A stretch of 64,000 nucleotides of DNA from CAWBQO01 sp963790965 (GCA_963790965.1 CAWBQO010000003.1:1178001-1242000), one strand, 5' to 3'. Shown: positions 35,512 through 44,661, numbered from the stretch's first letter. Program-made: numbers and translations. Notes: generated by a model from the letters alone, not told the origin.

Positions 35512-37332
35512 TTACGCCACCGGAAGCTCCCGCGCCTCTGCCGATGCCAATTCTTCACCGGGATTGATGAAGCGATCCTCCTCCCAGAGATGCTGCCGGT
35601 CGTGCAACTCGCGGTAGCGCCCGCCGAGCGCCATGAGCTGGGCATGGGTGCCTCGCTCGACGATACTCCCCTCCTCCAGCACGAGAATCTGATCAGCGCT
35701 GCGGATGGTGGACAGGCGGTGCGCGATGACGAAGCTGGTGCGCCCCTCGCGAAGCCGCCGGAGTCCTTCCTGGATCATGGCTTCGCTCTCGCTGTCGAGG
35801 CTGGAGGTCGCTTCATCGAGGATCAAAATGCGCGGGTCCGCCAGGAGCGCACGTGCAATCGCGATGCGCTGGCGCTGCCCGCCGGAGAGCTTCACGCCGC
35901 GCTCACCCACGAGGGTGTCGTAACCGTCGGCAAACTCCCCGATGAACGGCTCGCAGTACGCAATGCGCCCAACAGCCTCGATGTCGTCCCGGGAGGCATT
36001 TGGCCGGGCAAACGAGATGTTTTCAGCAATCGTGCCGTCGAAGAGGAAGTTGTCCTGCAGCACCACCCCGAGCTGCGCACGGTATTCGGCCAGCCGCAGG
36101 TCGTTCAGGTCGCGTCCGTCCACGAGCACCCGTCCTTCGTCGGGACGGTTAAAGGCCATGATAAGCCCGACGAGCGTGCTCTTGCCCGATCCGCTCGAAC
36201 CGACGAGCGCCGTCGTCGTGCCTGCCGGCGCATCGAGCGTGATGCCCTTCAGTACGGGCACGCCTTCGTTGTAGGAGAAGGTCACGCCTTCCATTTCGAT
36301 GCGACCCTCCAGGCGGCCGGCGGGCGCGCGGGTCTCGTCCCCTTCGCGCTCCGTCGGCGATTGCATAATCTCGCGGATGCGGTCAAGCCCCGCAAACGCC
36401 TCGCTGATCTGCGTGCCAATGGCTGCAATCTGAAACACGGGCGCGGCAAGAAGTCCCGTAAAGAAGATGTACATGATCAGGTCGCCGAGCGTCATCGTCT
36501 CTGCAAGGATCGCGTGCCCGCCCATCAGGATCATGACCACGCCGGTGACGCCGGTCACGACGCCCGCGAAAGAGGACATCGCGGAGACGCCCGTGATCGA
36601 ACGCGAGATGTTGGTGAAGAGCCGTTTGACGCCGTCCGTGAAAACGTCCTGTTCCCGCTCTTCGGTGCTGTATGCCTTCACCACGCGGATGCCGCCGAGC
36701 GTCTCGTTCAGCCGCCCCGTCACGGCGGCGTTGATCTCGCCGCGCTCGCGAAAGATCGGACGAAGTCGCTGCATGGCAATGACGAGCGCCACGCCGAAGA
36801 GGATCAGCACCACGAGAAGCACAGACGTAAGCGACCAATTGAGCCAGAACAGCACTCCGAGCGAAATGGCCGCCGTAACGAAGCCACCGACGAGCTGGAT
36901 GATGCCCGTACCAACGAGGTTCCGTATGCCCTCGGCGTCGGTCATAATGCGCGAAATTAGCACGCCCGACTGGGTGCTGTCGAAGTAGCGGACCGGCAGA
37001 AACGTGACGTGCCGCTGCACGCGCCGCCGCATTTCCATAATCGCCCGCTGGCCTGTAACTGAGATAATCTGCGAGAGCGCAAAGGAAGTCCCCGCTCCGA
37101 TGACGGTCGCCCCGGCAACGGCGAGCGCGAGCGGGAGGAGCATACCGACATCGCCCTTGCCAAGAACGTCGTCGATGAGATATTTGGAGCTTGCCGGAAG
37201 TACGAGTCCTGCCAGGCGGCTGACCAGCATGAGGGCCATGCCGATCGCCAGCTTGCCCCGGTGCTCCCACATCAACTCTCGCGATTCGCGCCAGACGATG
37301 GAGAACGTGATCTTACGCTTCTCTTTTTTCAA
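35512..37332 (-). CDS. ABC exporter, fused permease and ATPase (MsbA-like)
   Basis: 606 residues from a TTG start (LKKEKRKITFSIVWRESREL). The open frame runs to 37647 but overlaps the Rrf2 gene. Six-helix exporter domain (about 25-310), then ATPase with Walker A GSSGSGKST (378-386), signature LSGGQ (482-486), Walker B ILILDE (502-507) and the switch AHRLST. A half-transporter that works as a dimer; lipid, drug or peptide cargo cannot be told. It is 28 bases after an Rrf2 regulator gene, suggesting regulated expression. Confidence 0.9.
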   Translation of the reverse strand: MKKEKRKITFSIVWRESRELMWEHRGKLAIGMALMLVSRLAGLVLPASSKYLIDDVLGKGDVGMLLPLALAVAGATVIGAGTSFALSQIISVTGQRAIMEMRRRVQRHVTFLPVRYFDSTQSGVLISRIMTDAEGIRNLVGTGIIQLVGGFVTAAISLGVLFWLNWSLTSVLLVVLILFGVALVIAMQRLRPIFRERGEINAAVTGRLNETLGGIRVVKAYSTEEREQDVFTDGVKRLFTNISRSITGVSAMSSFAGVVTGVTGVVMILMGGHAILAETMTLGDLIMYIFFTGLLAAPVFQIAAIGTQISEAFAGLDRIREIMQSPTEREGDETRAPAGRLEGRIEMEGVTFSYNEGVPVLKGITLDAPAGTTTALVGSSGSGKSTLVGLIMAFNRPDEGRVLVDGRDLNDLRLAEYRAQLGVVLQDNFLFDGTIAENISFARPNASRDDIEAVGRIAYCEPFIGEFADGYDTLVGERGVKLSGGQRQRIAIARALLADPRILILDEATSSLDSESEAMIQEGLRRLREGRTSFVIAHRLSTIRSADQILVLEEGSIVERGTHAQLMALGGRYRELHDRQHLWEEDRFINPGEELASAEARELPVA

Positions 37333-37360
37333 GTAGATCGCCGTTGAGGCGTTTATAGGT

Positions 37361-37819
37361 TCATGCGAGATGGGTACCGCCGCTCCGGCGAGGAACCCCG
37401 GCACGGCGCGCGACCTCTGTTCTGAGGTCCGCCACGGTTTGCCGCGCGAGCGCTTGCTTGAACGCCTCTTCGGCTTCCCCAAAGACGCCTTCCAGGTAAG
37501 CGGTAATATGGCGCCCGATGACGCACGACGTGCTCGGCACCCGAGGGTGCATGGCAACGAGCACTTCCCCGGCTTCGACCGCCTCGTATACGTCCCGAAG
37601 CGTGATCGACTCTGGAGGGCGCGAAAGCCACACGCCGCCGCCGGCACCCCGCCGCACCTCCAGGAGGCCGGCCCGGCAGAGATGGCCCAGCAGTCTCCGC
37701 ACGACCACCGGGTTGGTGTTTATGCTCCGGGCCATTTCTTCCGAAGTCACGCGGCCCTCCGCCTGCCGCAGAGCGGCAAGGCCGAGCATATGAACCGCCA
37801 TGGTAAAGCGACTGGTCAT
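37361..37819 (-). CDS. Rrf2 family transcriptional regulator without Fe-S cysteines
   Basis: 152 residues from MTSRFTMAVHMLGLAALRQA. Winged helix-turn-helix with SEEMARSINTNPVVVRRLLG and the wing LLEVRRGAGGGVWLSRP. Fe-S members such as IscR and NsrR carry three clustered cysteines; here only one (PSTSCVIG) is present in that region, so it probably does not hold a cluster and is nearer the YwnA/CymR side of the family. A perfect inverted repeat lies 18-38 bases upstream. Gene order Rrf2, ABC exporter, 49-residue peptide suggests it controls export. Confidence 0.9.
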   Translation of the reverse strand: MTSRFTMAVHMLGLAALRQAEGRVTSEEMARSINTNPVVVRRLLGHLCRAGLLEVRRGAGGGVWLSRPPESITLRDVYEAVEAGEVLVAMHPRVPSTSCVIGRHITAYLEGVFGEAEEAFKQALARQTVADLRTEVARRAGVPRRSGGTHLA

Positions 37820-37836
37820 CGGTGGCAGACGTCTTA

Positions 37837-37857
37837 ATGTAACCCGGCGCGTTACAT
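37837..37857 (-). promoter_or_regulatory. Candidate Rrf2 operator (inverted repeat)
   Basis: ATGTAAC-N7-GTTACAT, a perfect 7-bp inverted repeat, extendable to 10-bp half-sites with one mismatch (TTAATGTAAC against TTTATGTAAC). It lies 18-38 bases upstream of the Rrf2 start codon, where an autoregulatory operator would be expected. The sequence is clear; binding is inferred. Confidence 0.65.
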
Positions 37858-37938
37858 AAAAGGAGCTGAGTAGTTCCCGAATCCGCGACGAGAGGCGCAT
37901 GCAGGACCCAAGCCGCTACTCACAGCCGGTCGCGGTTG

Positions 37939-38190
37939 CTACTCGTCTTCTTCGTCCTCATCGTCGTCATAGCCTGCGCCGCCGTCGTCCGGCAACGCGT
38001 CGCGAAGGCGGTCGCGATTGCTCTCGGGCTGCACCCACGCGGCCCCGGTGACGATGTGCATGGCCGCCTCGATCAGGTCCGGAAGGTGCCCGGACTCCAT
38101 GAACTGGGTCGGAGCCTCGAACTGGTTGATGAGGAACTCTTCAGCGGCGCTCTCGAGCGCCTCGCTGTAACGGTGACGGGTAAATCTCAT
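37939..38190 (-). CDS. Small protein with acidic tail, unknown function
   Basis: 83 residues. The N-terminal helix-rich part (RHRYSEALESAAEEFLINQF, ESGHLPDLIEAAMHIVTGAA) is followed by a strongly acidic C-terminus (YDDDEDEEDE). No signal or membrane segment. Upstream of the Rrf2 gene on the same strand with a 119-base gap. Not recognised. Confidence 0.55.
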   Translation of the reverse strand: MRFTRHRYSEALESAAEEFLINQFEAPTQFMESGHLPDLIEAAMHIVTGAAWVQPESNRDRLRDALPDDGGAGYDDDEDEEDE

Positions 38191-38412
38191 GCGGCAAAGT
38201 ATTGAACAGGTACGGACATGCGATTGCTGCGGTGAACAACGTCCGCGCGGCGCTAAAGATGCACTATAGTCGATGGACGCGGCCGGCCTGCATCATCACT
38301 GTCTGCCGCACCTCCATTCGAAAAAGAGCCGGCTTATGACCCTGAAGACCTGATGCGCAGCTGCGGACTAAATCCACTGCGCCTTTGCGCCTCTGCGCCA
38401 AAAAGCCTGCGC

Positions 38413-38745
38413 CTACAGGCCGAAGGACTCGCCGCAAGCGCAGGTGCGGATCGCCTGGGGGTTGCTGAAATGAAAGCCCTTGCCCTCCAACCCATCGGAG
38501 AAGTCGAGTTGTGTTCCTTCGATGTACAAGCTGCTCTTGAGATCGAGGACGAGTTGCAGCCCGTCCAGCTCGGCCACTTCGTCGCTCTCCTGCACCGTGG
38601 TATCCCATCCCATCTCGTAAGACAGACCGGAGCAGCCGCCGGGAACCACCGCAATGCGGAGCATGGTCGAGGCCAGGTCGACGCCTTCGCGCGCCGCGAT
38701 ATTCGTAAGACGCTCCTTTGCCTGTGGGGTAATCGTGAGTTCCAT
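38413..38745 (-). CDS. HesB/IscA-family Fe-S carrier protein (ErpA/SufA-like)
   Basis: 110 residues from MELTITPQAKERLTNIAARE; the longer frame to 38886 is not family-like. The three cluster-binding cysteines are present: Cys38 in VPGGCSGLSYEM, and Cys102 and Cys104 in RTCACGESFGL. It delivers Fe-S clusters made by the SUF machinery to apo-proteins. Divergent from sufBCDS across a 277-base gap, so probably expressed with it. Confidence 0.94.
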   Translation of the reverse strand: MELTITPQAKERLTNIAAREGVDLASTMLRIAVVPGGCSGLSYEMGWDTTVQESDEVAELDGLQLVLDLKSSLYIEGTQLDFSDGLEGKGFHFSNPQAIRTCACGESFGL

Positions 38746-38892
38746 GAGCCTGCAGCTTTGATTGATGTTGCCGGAAATGCCCTGCCGTTCTTGCGCCGGC
38801 TCATCAAAAACGACCGCACACGCCGCGTGTTTCTGCGTTAAACCCCGCCGGGCAGGGGAACGATCAAGCCGCGCGGGCGGTACCATCGGTTC

Positions 38893-38907
38893 TTAGACGT
38901 AATCTAA
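38893..38907. promoter_or_regulatory. Inverted repeat in the hesB-sufB divergent region
   Basis: TTAGA-N5-TCTAA in an otherwise GC-rich gap between the Fe-S carrier gene and sufB, followed by ATAAGG. A candidate operator or promoter element for the divergent Fe-S genes. Regulator unknown. Confidence 0.35.
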
Positions 38908-39022
38908 ATAAGGCGCTTCGGGCTTCTTTCTGCAAGCGACGACCACCGTTCCCGCCTCCGCGGATCGCCCCGATCATGGCGTCTTTGTCGATGCGCGAAC
39001 CCGGCCCTTTTCGACTCCGAAC

Positions 39023-40477
39023 ATGAGCACTTCCGAAACGGACTTCCTCCAGGAAATAGCGGACAGCGAATACAAGTATGGATTCTACACGGACGTAGAC
39101 GCCGACACCGCGCCGGCGGGGCTGACCGAGGAGACGGTCCGCCTCATCTCGTCCAAAAAGAACGAGCCGGAATGGCTGCTCGACTGGCGCTTGCGCGCGT
39201 TCCGGCACTGGCTCACACTGGAGGACAAGTACCCCCAGTGGGCGCACATCAAGTATCCGGAGATCGACTTCCAGGCCATCTCCTACTATTCGGCCCCGCG
39301 CCAGAAGGCCCAGTACAACAGCCTCGACGAGGTGGACCCCGAGCTGATCGACACGTTCGAGAAGCTCGGCATCTCGCTCGTGGAGCAGCAGCGACTCGCG
39401 GGCGTCGCGGTGGACGCGGTCATGGACAGCGTCTCTGTCGGGACGACCTTCAAGAAGGAACTGTCAAAGCAGGGCATCATCTTCTGCTCCTTCGGAGAGG
39501 CGGTGCGCGAGCATCCCGACCTCGTGCAGAAGTACATGGGGTCCGTCGTGCCTTACTCGGACAACTTCTACGCCGCCCTCAACGCGGCGGTCTTCAGCGA
39601 CGGCTCGTTCTGCTACATTCCCAAGGGCGTTCGCTGCCCGATGGAATTGTCGACGTACTTCCGGATCAATCAGGCAAACACGGGGCAGTTCGAGCGCACG
39701 CTCATCATCGCCGACGAGGACTCGTACGTCAGCTACCTGGAAGGCTGCACGGCGCCGCGCCGCGACGAGAACCAGCTTCACGCCGCCGTCGTGGAGATCT
39801 ACGCCCACCGGAATGCGGAGGTGAAGTATTCCACCATCCAGAACTGGTATCCGGGCGACCGGCAGGGCCGCGGCGGTGTGTACAACTTCGTAACGAAGCG
39901 CGGCCTCTGCGCCGGCGACCACGCAAAGATCTCGTGGACGCAGCTCGAAACAGGCTCGTCTATTACCTGGAAGTATCCGAGCGTCATCCTCAAAGGGGAT
40001 TATTCAATCGGCGAGTTCTATTCCGTGGCCTTTACAAAGGGCAAGCAGCAAGCGGATACGGGCACGAAGATGATCCATATCGGTAAGCACACCAAGAGCA
40101 CGATCGTCTCGAAAGGCATTTCGGGAGGAGAGAGCAACAACAGCTATCGCGGGTTGGTGCGCGTGCAGAGAGGTGCCGAACACGCTCGCAACTTCTCGCA
40201 ATGCGATTCGCTGCTGCTTGGCGATCGCTGCGGCGCGCATACGTTCCCCTACATAGAGATCAACAACCCTTCGGCCACGGTGGAACACGAGGCGACGACG
40301 TCGAAGGTGGGCGAAGACCAGATTTTCTACTGCAACCAGCGCGGCATCAGCGAGGCCGATGCGGTCAAGCTGATTGTGAACGGTTTCTGCCGCGAGATCC
40401 TCGCCGAGTTGCCGATGGAGTTTGCCGTCGAGGCGCAAAAACTTCTCGCCATTGAGCTGGAAGGGAGCGTCGGCTAA
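39023..40477 (+). CDS. sufB: Fe-S cluster assembly protein SufB
   Basis: 484 residues, scaffold subunit of the SufBC2D complex on which clusters form. Typical segments are FYAALNAAVFSDGSFCYIPK, RCPMELSTYFRINQANTGQF, ISGGESNNSYRGLVRVQRGA and NFSQCDSLLLGDRCGAHTFP, the last holding the conserved cysteine region. First of sufB-sufC-sufD-sufS, 99 bases before sufC. Confidence 0.97.
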   Translation: MSTSETDFLQEIADSEYKYGFYTDVDADTAPAGLTEETVRLISSKKNEPEWLLDWRLRAFRHWLTLEDKYPQWAHIKYPEIDFQAISYYSAPRQKAQYNSLDEVDPELIDTFEKLGISLVEQQRLAGVAVDAVMDSVSVGTTFKKELSKQGIIFCSFGEAVREHPDLVQKYMGSVVPYSDNFYAALNAAVFSDGSFCYIPKGVRCPMELSTYFRINQANTGQFERTLIIADEDSYVSYLEGCTAPRRDENQLHAAVVEIYAHRNAEVKYSTIQNWYPGDRQGRGGVYNFVTKRGLCAGDHAKISWTQLETGSSITWKYPSVILKGDYSIGEFYSVAFTKGKQQADTGTKMIHIGKHTKSTIVSKGISGGESNNSYRGLVRVQRGAEHARNFSQCDSLLLGDRCGAHTFPYIEINNPSATVEHEATTSKVGEDQIFYCNQRGISEADAVKLIVNGFCREILAELPMEFAVEAQKLLAIELEGSVG

Positions 40478-40486
40478 AACAAGGGT

Positions 40487-40519
40487 CGTACAAACAGCCG
40501 TACAGACACAGCCGTACAA
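40487..40519 (+). repeat. Three short direct repeats in the sufB-sufC gap
   Basis: CGTACA occurs at 40487, 40499 and 40513, twice within GCCGTACA. Directly seen; could be chance, slippage-derived, or a binding site array. Confidence 0.4.
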
Positions 40520-40576
40520 CCAATTGCATCACGGGAGCCGCCGGTGAGCGGCAATCAAGGACAATCGAGTTAAAAC

Positions 40577-41347
40577 ATGTCGTTACTGGAAATCAAGAAC
40601 CTCCGCGCCGAGATCGAGGAAAAGGAGATCCTGAAGGGACTGGACCTGGTGGTGAACCCGGGCGAAGTTCACGCTATCATGGGGCCGAACGGCTCCGGTA
40701 AGAGTACGCTGGCCTCGGTACTGGCCGGGCGTGAAGAGTACGTCGTGACGGGAGGCGAGGTGCGGTTTAAAGGCGAAGACCTGCTCGAGATGGCACCGGA
40801 CGAGCGCGCCCGCGAGGGTCTCTTTCTGGCGTTCCAGTATCCGGTCGAGCTTCCCGGCGTGAGCATGACGAACTTCCTGCGTCAGGCGGTGAACGCCGTG
40901 CGCGCGCACCGAGGCGAGCCGGAAATGACGGCCGTGCAGTTCCTGGGGTTTATGCGCGAAAAGGCCGCGCTGGTCGAGATGAGCGCGGACTTGACGAAGC
41001 GCTCGGTCAATGAAGGTTTCTCCGGCGGCGAGAAGAAGCGCAACGAGATTTTCCAGATGGCGCTGCTTGAACCCTCCCTGGCGATCCTCGACGAAACCGA
41101 CTCGGGCCTCGACATCGATGCCCTTCGCATTGTCGCTGACGGCGTTAACCGCCACCGCTCGCCCGAACGCTCCTTCGTCGTGATCACGCACTACCAGCGG
41201 CTCCTCGACTACATCGTGCCTGACGTAGTCCATGTGCTCGTCAATGGACGCATCGTGAGGACCGGCGGCAAGGAGCTTGCGCTCGAACTTGAAAGCAAGG
41301 GCTACGAGTGGGTGCGGGACGAGACCGTTGCCGAAACCGCCGTTTAG
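40577..41347 (+). CDS. sufC: Fe-S cluster assembly ATPase SufC
   Basis: 256 residues, ABC-type ATPase that drives conformational change in SufB-SufD. Walker A GPNGSGKST (36-44), SufC-specific signature NEGFSGGEKKRNEIFQM, Walker B LAILDETDSGLDIDAL, and a switch histidine in VVITHYQRLLDY. Lies between sufB and sufD. Confidence 0.97.
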   Translation: MSLLEIKNLRAEIEEKEILKGLDLVVNPGEVHAIMGPNGSGKSTLASVLAGREEYVVTGGEVRFKGEDLLEMAPDERAREGLFLAFQYPVELPGVSMTNFLRQAVNAVRAHRGEPEMTAVQFLGFMREKAALVEMSADLTKRSVNEGFSGGEKKRNEIFQMALLEPSLAILDETDSGLDIDALRIVADGVNRHRSPERSFVVITHYQRLLDYIVPDVVHVLVNGRIVRTGGKELALELESKGYEWVRDETVAETAV

Positions 41348-41403
41348 CAGTCACCCGTTCAGCATACACTCTTTTCAGTAGAATCGTGACCGCACAGCAG
41401 ACT

Positions 41404-42732
41404 ATGCCGACGCCGCCCCTCCCGATCGAGGCCGATCGTCCCGAAGCGTTTTACCTGGCCGCGTTCGAGGCCATGGAAGGCGTGACGCTAAACGGCACTC
41501 ATGCCGGCCTTCGCGCCACGCGCCGCGACGCAATGGAGCGTTTCGCCGCGCTTGGCTTTCCCACCCGCAAAGTCGAGGCGTGGAAGTACACGGACATAGC
41601 GAAAGTTTTTGCGCAGCCGCACCACCCCGCCAGCCCGCACGCTGCCGCTCCGGAAGACATCGATCCTTATCTCATTCCGGGGCTGGATGCGCACGTGGTT
41701 GTGCTGCTGAATGGCCGCTTCCAACCCACGCTCTCCTCCTCCGAAGCTCTTCCTGGCGGCATGATCGTGTCGAGCTTTGCTTCGGCGGCCGAGGAAAACA
41801 CGGACCTCTTCGACAAGCATTTTGGTCGCTACGCAGACTACACAGACGCTCCGCTTACCGCGCTTAACACGGCTTTCGCGCAAGACGGCGTGTTCGTCTA
41901 TGTGCCGAAAGGCGTGGTTCTCGAAAAGACGGTTCATGTCCTCAACCTGATTTCCGGCGAGGACAACGTCCTTGTTCAGCCGCGCAGCCTGTTCATCGTG
42001 GAGGAGGGTGCCTCGCTGCGTGTAGTGGAGTCAACCGTCGGGAGCAGCCACGCGCAGACGCTTTCCAACTCCGTTATCGAGATCTACGTGGGGCGCAATG
42101 CCAACGCGCGATACTACCAGATCCAGGACGCGGGCGACGCGGCTTCGGAAGTGAACACGGTCCACGTGTACCAGGAGGCCGACAGCGTATTCTCGACGCA
42201 TACGCTCACACTCAGCGGTGGGGTTGTCCGCAACAATCTCTCGATCCTTCCCGATGGCGAGGGGTGCGAGTCCAACCTGTACGGCCTCTTTCTCTGCTCG
42301 GGGAAGATGCACGTGGACAACCACACGCTGGTCGATCACGCGCGGCCCAGCTGCAACAGCAACGAGATGTACAAGGGCGTCCTCGACGACACTTCGAGCG
42401 GCGTTTTTAACGGGAAGGTGCTCGTCAGGCGCGACGCGCAGAAAACCAACGCTTACCAGTCCAACAAGAGCATCGTCCTCGTACCGACGGCCAAGATGTA
42501 CTCCAAGCCCGAGCTTGAGATTTACGCCGACGACGTGAAGTGCAGTCACGGCGCTACAACGGGAGAACTCGACCCCGAAGCGCTCTTTTACCTGCGATCC
42601 CGTGGCATTCCCGAGCAGACCGCGCGCGCGATGCTCCTCCTTGCCTTCGCAGGCGACGTCGTGAACACCATCACCCTCGATCCGCTGCGCGAGATTCTGG
42701 ACAGCGTAATCCACAACCGGTTCGCGCGGTAG
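41404..42732 (+). CDS. sufD: Fe-S cluster assembly protein SufD
   Basis: 442 residues from MPTPPLPIEADRPEAF; GTG at 41386 is an alternative, and the longest frame overlaps sufC. The beta-helix core carries RKVEAWKYTDI near residue 54, ALNTAFAQDGVFVYVPKGV, and the ending CSHGATTGELDPEALFYLRS with the conserved His. Partner of SufB in SufBC2D. Confidence 0.95.
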   Translation: MPTPPLPIEADRPEAFYLAAFEAMEGVTLNGTHAGLRATRRDAMERFAALGFPTRKVEAWKYTDIAKVFAQPHHPASPHAAAPEDIDPYLIPGLDAHVVVLLNGRFQPTLSSSEALPGGMIVSSFASAAEENTDLFDKHFGRYADYTDAPLTALNTAFAQDGVFVYVPKGVVLEKTVHVLNLISGEDNVLVQPRSLFIVEEGASLRVVESTVGSSHAQTLSNSVIEIYVGRNANARYYQIQDAGDAASEVNTVHVYQEADSVFSTHTLTLSGGVVRNNLSILPDGEGCESNLYGLFLCSGKMHVDNHTLVDHARPSCNSNEMYKGVLDDTSSGVFNGKVLVRRDAQKTNAYQSNKSIVLVPTAKMYSKPELEIYADDVKCSHGATTGELDPEALFYLRSRGIPEQTARAMLLLAFAGDVVNTITLDPLREILDSVIHNRFAR

Positions 42733-42774
42733 GCGGCGCGTAGTGCGAAGGGAAATCCATCTGCGGCGAAACTG

Positions 42775-44034
42775 ATGAACTCTACTACAGCCTCTCCAAG
42801 TGCGCCACCGGCGATGGACTTTCCGGTAGATGCCATCCGCCGCGACTTCCCGGCGCTCGGTCGCCGGGTGTATGACCGCCCGCTCGTTTACCTGGACAAC
42901 GCCGCCACGTCTCAGAAGCCGCAGGTCGTGATCGACCGCATCGCGGCATATTACGAGAACGAAAACAGCAACATTCATCGCGGCGTTCATCTCCTGAGTC
43001 AGGAGGCAACGGATGCGTATGAAGCCGCACGTGGCCGGGTGGCGCGGTTTATCGGTGCGCAGGATCCGGCCGAGGTGGTCTTTACGCGCGGCACGACCGA
43101 GGGAATCAACCTCGTTGCCGCGACCCTCGGTCGCATGGTTGTGGGCGCGGGCGATGAAGTCGTCATTTCGACGCTGGAGCACCATTCGAACATCGTTCCG
43201 TGGCAACTTCTCTGCGAGGAGAAAGGTGCGCATCTAAAGGTCATTCCGATCAGCGACGAGGGCGTGATCGATCAGGATGCCTACCGCCGGTTGCTGAACG
43301 ACAGGACGCGAATCGTGGCGGTTTCTCACATTTCCAACGCGCTGGGCACGGTCAACCCCGTAGAAGAGATGGCGCGCGCGGCTCGCGAAAGCGGCATACC
43401 GTTTCTCGTTGACGGCGCGCAAGGCCCGGCGCATGGCACGGTCGATGTGCGAGCGCTCGGCTGCGACTTTTACGCTTTTTCCGGCCACAAGATGTGCGGT
43501 CCGACAGGGATCGGTGTCCTCTACGGCAAGCGCGCATGGCTGGACAAGATGCCGCCGTACCAGGGCGGCGGCGACATGATCGAACAGGTGACTTTCGAAA
43601 GAACCACCTTTGCCGATCTTCCGCACAAGTTCGAGGCCGGAACGCCGAACATCGCGGGTGTCTTGGGGCTTGCGACCGCTGTCGATTACCTCGAAGGCGT
43701 GGGACTCGACGGCGTCGAGCGCTTCGAACAGGAGCTGCTTGCCTATGGCACGGCGCGTTTGCAGGAAGTCGAGGGACTGCGCCTGATTGGCACCGCGCCC
43801 CATAAGGCGGCCATTCTCTCGTTCGTGCTTGACGGCATCCACCCGTACGACACAGGGACGGTGCTGGACCGGCTTGGAATCGCGGTGCGGACGGGTCATC
43901 ACTGCACGCAGCCGCTCATGGCGAGGCTTGGCTTATCCGGTACAGTGCGGGCGGCCCCGGTCTTCTACAATACGAAGCAGGAGATCGATGCTTTGGTCGA
44001 GGGTCTCGCGAAAGTGAACGCGCTCTTCAGATAA
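42775..44034 (+). CDS. sufS: SufS-type cysteine desulfurase
   Basis: 419 residues, fold type I PLP enzyme that releases sulfur from cysteine for cluster assembly. PLP Lys239 lies in FYAFSGHKMCGPTGIGVLYG and catalytic Cys377 in VRTGHHCTQPLM. The short catalytic loop is that of group II (SufS), which needs a sulfur acceptor (SufE or SufU). Neither acceptor gene is next to it. Last gene of the suf operon, followed by a strong terminator. Confidence 0.96.
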   Translation: MNSTTASPSAPPAMDFPVDAIRRDFPALGRRVYDRPLVYLDNAATSQKPQVVIDRIAAYYENENSNIHRGVHLLSQEATDAYEAARGRVARFIGAQDPAEVVFTRGTTEGINLVAATLGRMVVGAGDEVVISTLEHHSNIVPWQLLCEEKGAHLKVIPISDEGVIDQDAYRRLLNDRTRIVAVSHISNALGTVNPVEEMARAARESGIPFLVDGAQGPAHGTVDVRALGCDFYAFSGHKMCGPTGIGVLYGKRAWLDKMPPYQGGGDMIEQVTFERTTFADLPHKFEAGTPNIAGVLGLATAVDYLEGVGLDGVERFEQELLAYGTARLQEVEGLRLIGTAPHKAAILSFVLDGIHPYDTGTVLDRLGIAVRTGHHCTQPLMARLGLSGTVRAAPVFYNTKQEIDALVEGLAKVNALFR

Positions 44035-44050
44035 GCGCGGAGCAGGAAAG

Positions 44051-44090
44051 AACGGCCGGAAGTCTCATGAGGCTTCCGGCCGTTTTCGTT
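44051..44090. terminator. Intrinsic terminator after sufS (probably bidirectional)
   Basis: A perfect 12-bp stem (44051-44062 with 44073-44084) and 10-base loop, followed by TTCGTT on the plus strand. It lies 17 bases after sufS and just beyond the stop of the convergent small gene. Confidence 0.88.
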
Positions 44091-44373
44091 ATGCTGCTTC
44101 GGAGACGGTGACGTAGCGAAGCACGTCAACTTCTGCGGCGGCAATCTCCGTTTCGGCTGAAACGGCTGCCGGGTCAATTTCCCGCAGACGCAGTTCCCGC
44201 TCGATCGACTGAATTGCACCACCGAGTCGGTAGCGAAGGCGGGACTGTTCAGCACTCTGCTCCGTCGTGAGCGCGTCCGCTTCCGAGCGTAGGCCCACGA
44301 GCGCGTTAACGAGAGCAGCGTCTGTCATGAGAGAAATGCCCACCGGCAGGTGGACTCGTTCGGCGTATGCCAT
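44089..44373 (-). CDS. Small helical protein of unknown function
   Basis: 94 residues from MAYAERVHLPVGI. ATG at 44328 (MTDAALVNALVGLRSEADAL) is a good alternative giving 79 residues. Predicted helical, charged, with SRLRYRLGGAIQSIERELRL; no membrane segment. Not recognised. Convergent with sufS and sharing its terminator. Confidence 0.5.
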   Translation of the reverse strand: MAYAERVHLPVGISLMTDAALVNALVGLRSEADALTTEQSAEQSRLRYRLGGAIQSIERELRLREIDPAAVSAETEIAAAEVDVLRYVTVSEAA

Positions 44374-44661
44374 ACTTGAATGGGTGTGGTTTTACCGTTA
44401 AACAGGAGGAATGGTACGTTCTTCGGCCCAATCCTGTGGGCTGCCGGGCAGCCCTTGCGCAGGTGCAGCGCGCCGCAAAACGGCGCGTGCAACCACGCCG
44501 TGATTCGCGTTCTCCTCTCCGCCCGAGATTCAGCTGGAGGAGAGAACACATGAATATCACTCTGCCCATAAGATACGAGATCCGCCCGCAAGATCCCACC
44601 CGGGAACGCCCGACCGCCTTGTAGGGGAAAAGCGGTTCCGGGTTCGTAGGGGACCGCCGCC
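44374..44661. other. Gap between small gene and EEP-family gene
   Basis: 288 bases with no convincing gene. A 24-codon plus-strand frame at 44550 is preceded by GGAGGAGA but has no other support. Contains GC-rich hairpin-forming runs such as GCGCCGCAAAACGGCGC near 44470. Confidence 0.35.

Noticed and set aside
44550..44624. 24-codon plus-strand frame after GGAGGAGA
   Set aside because: Too short and no hydrophobic, leader or conserved pattern; the purine-rich run may be chance.
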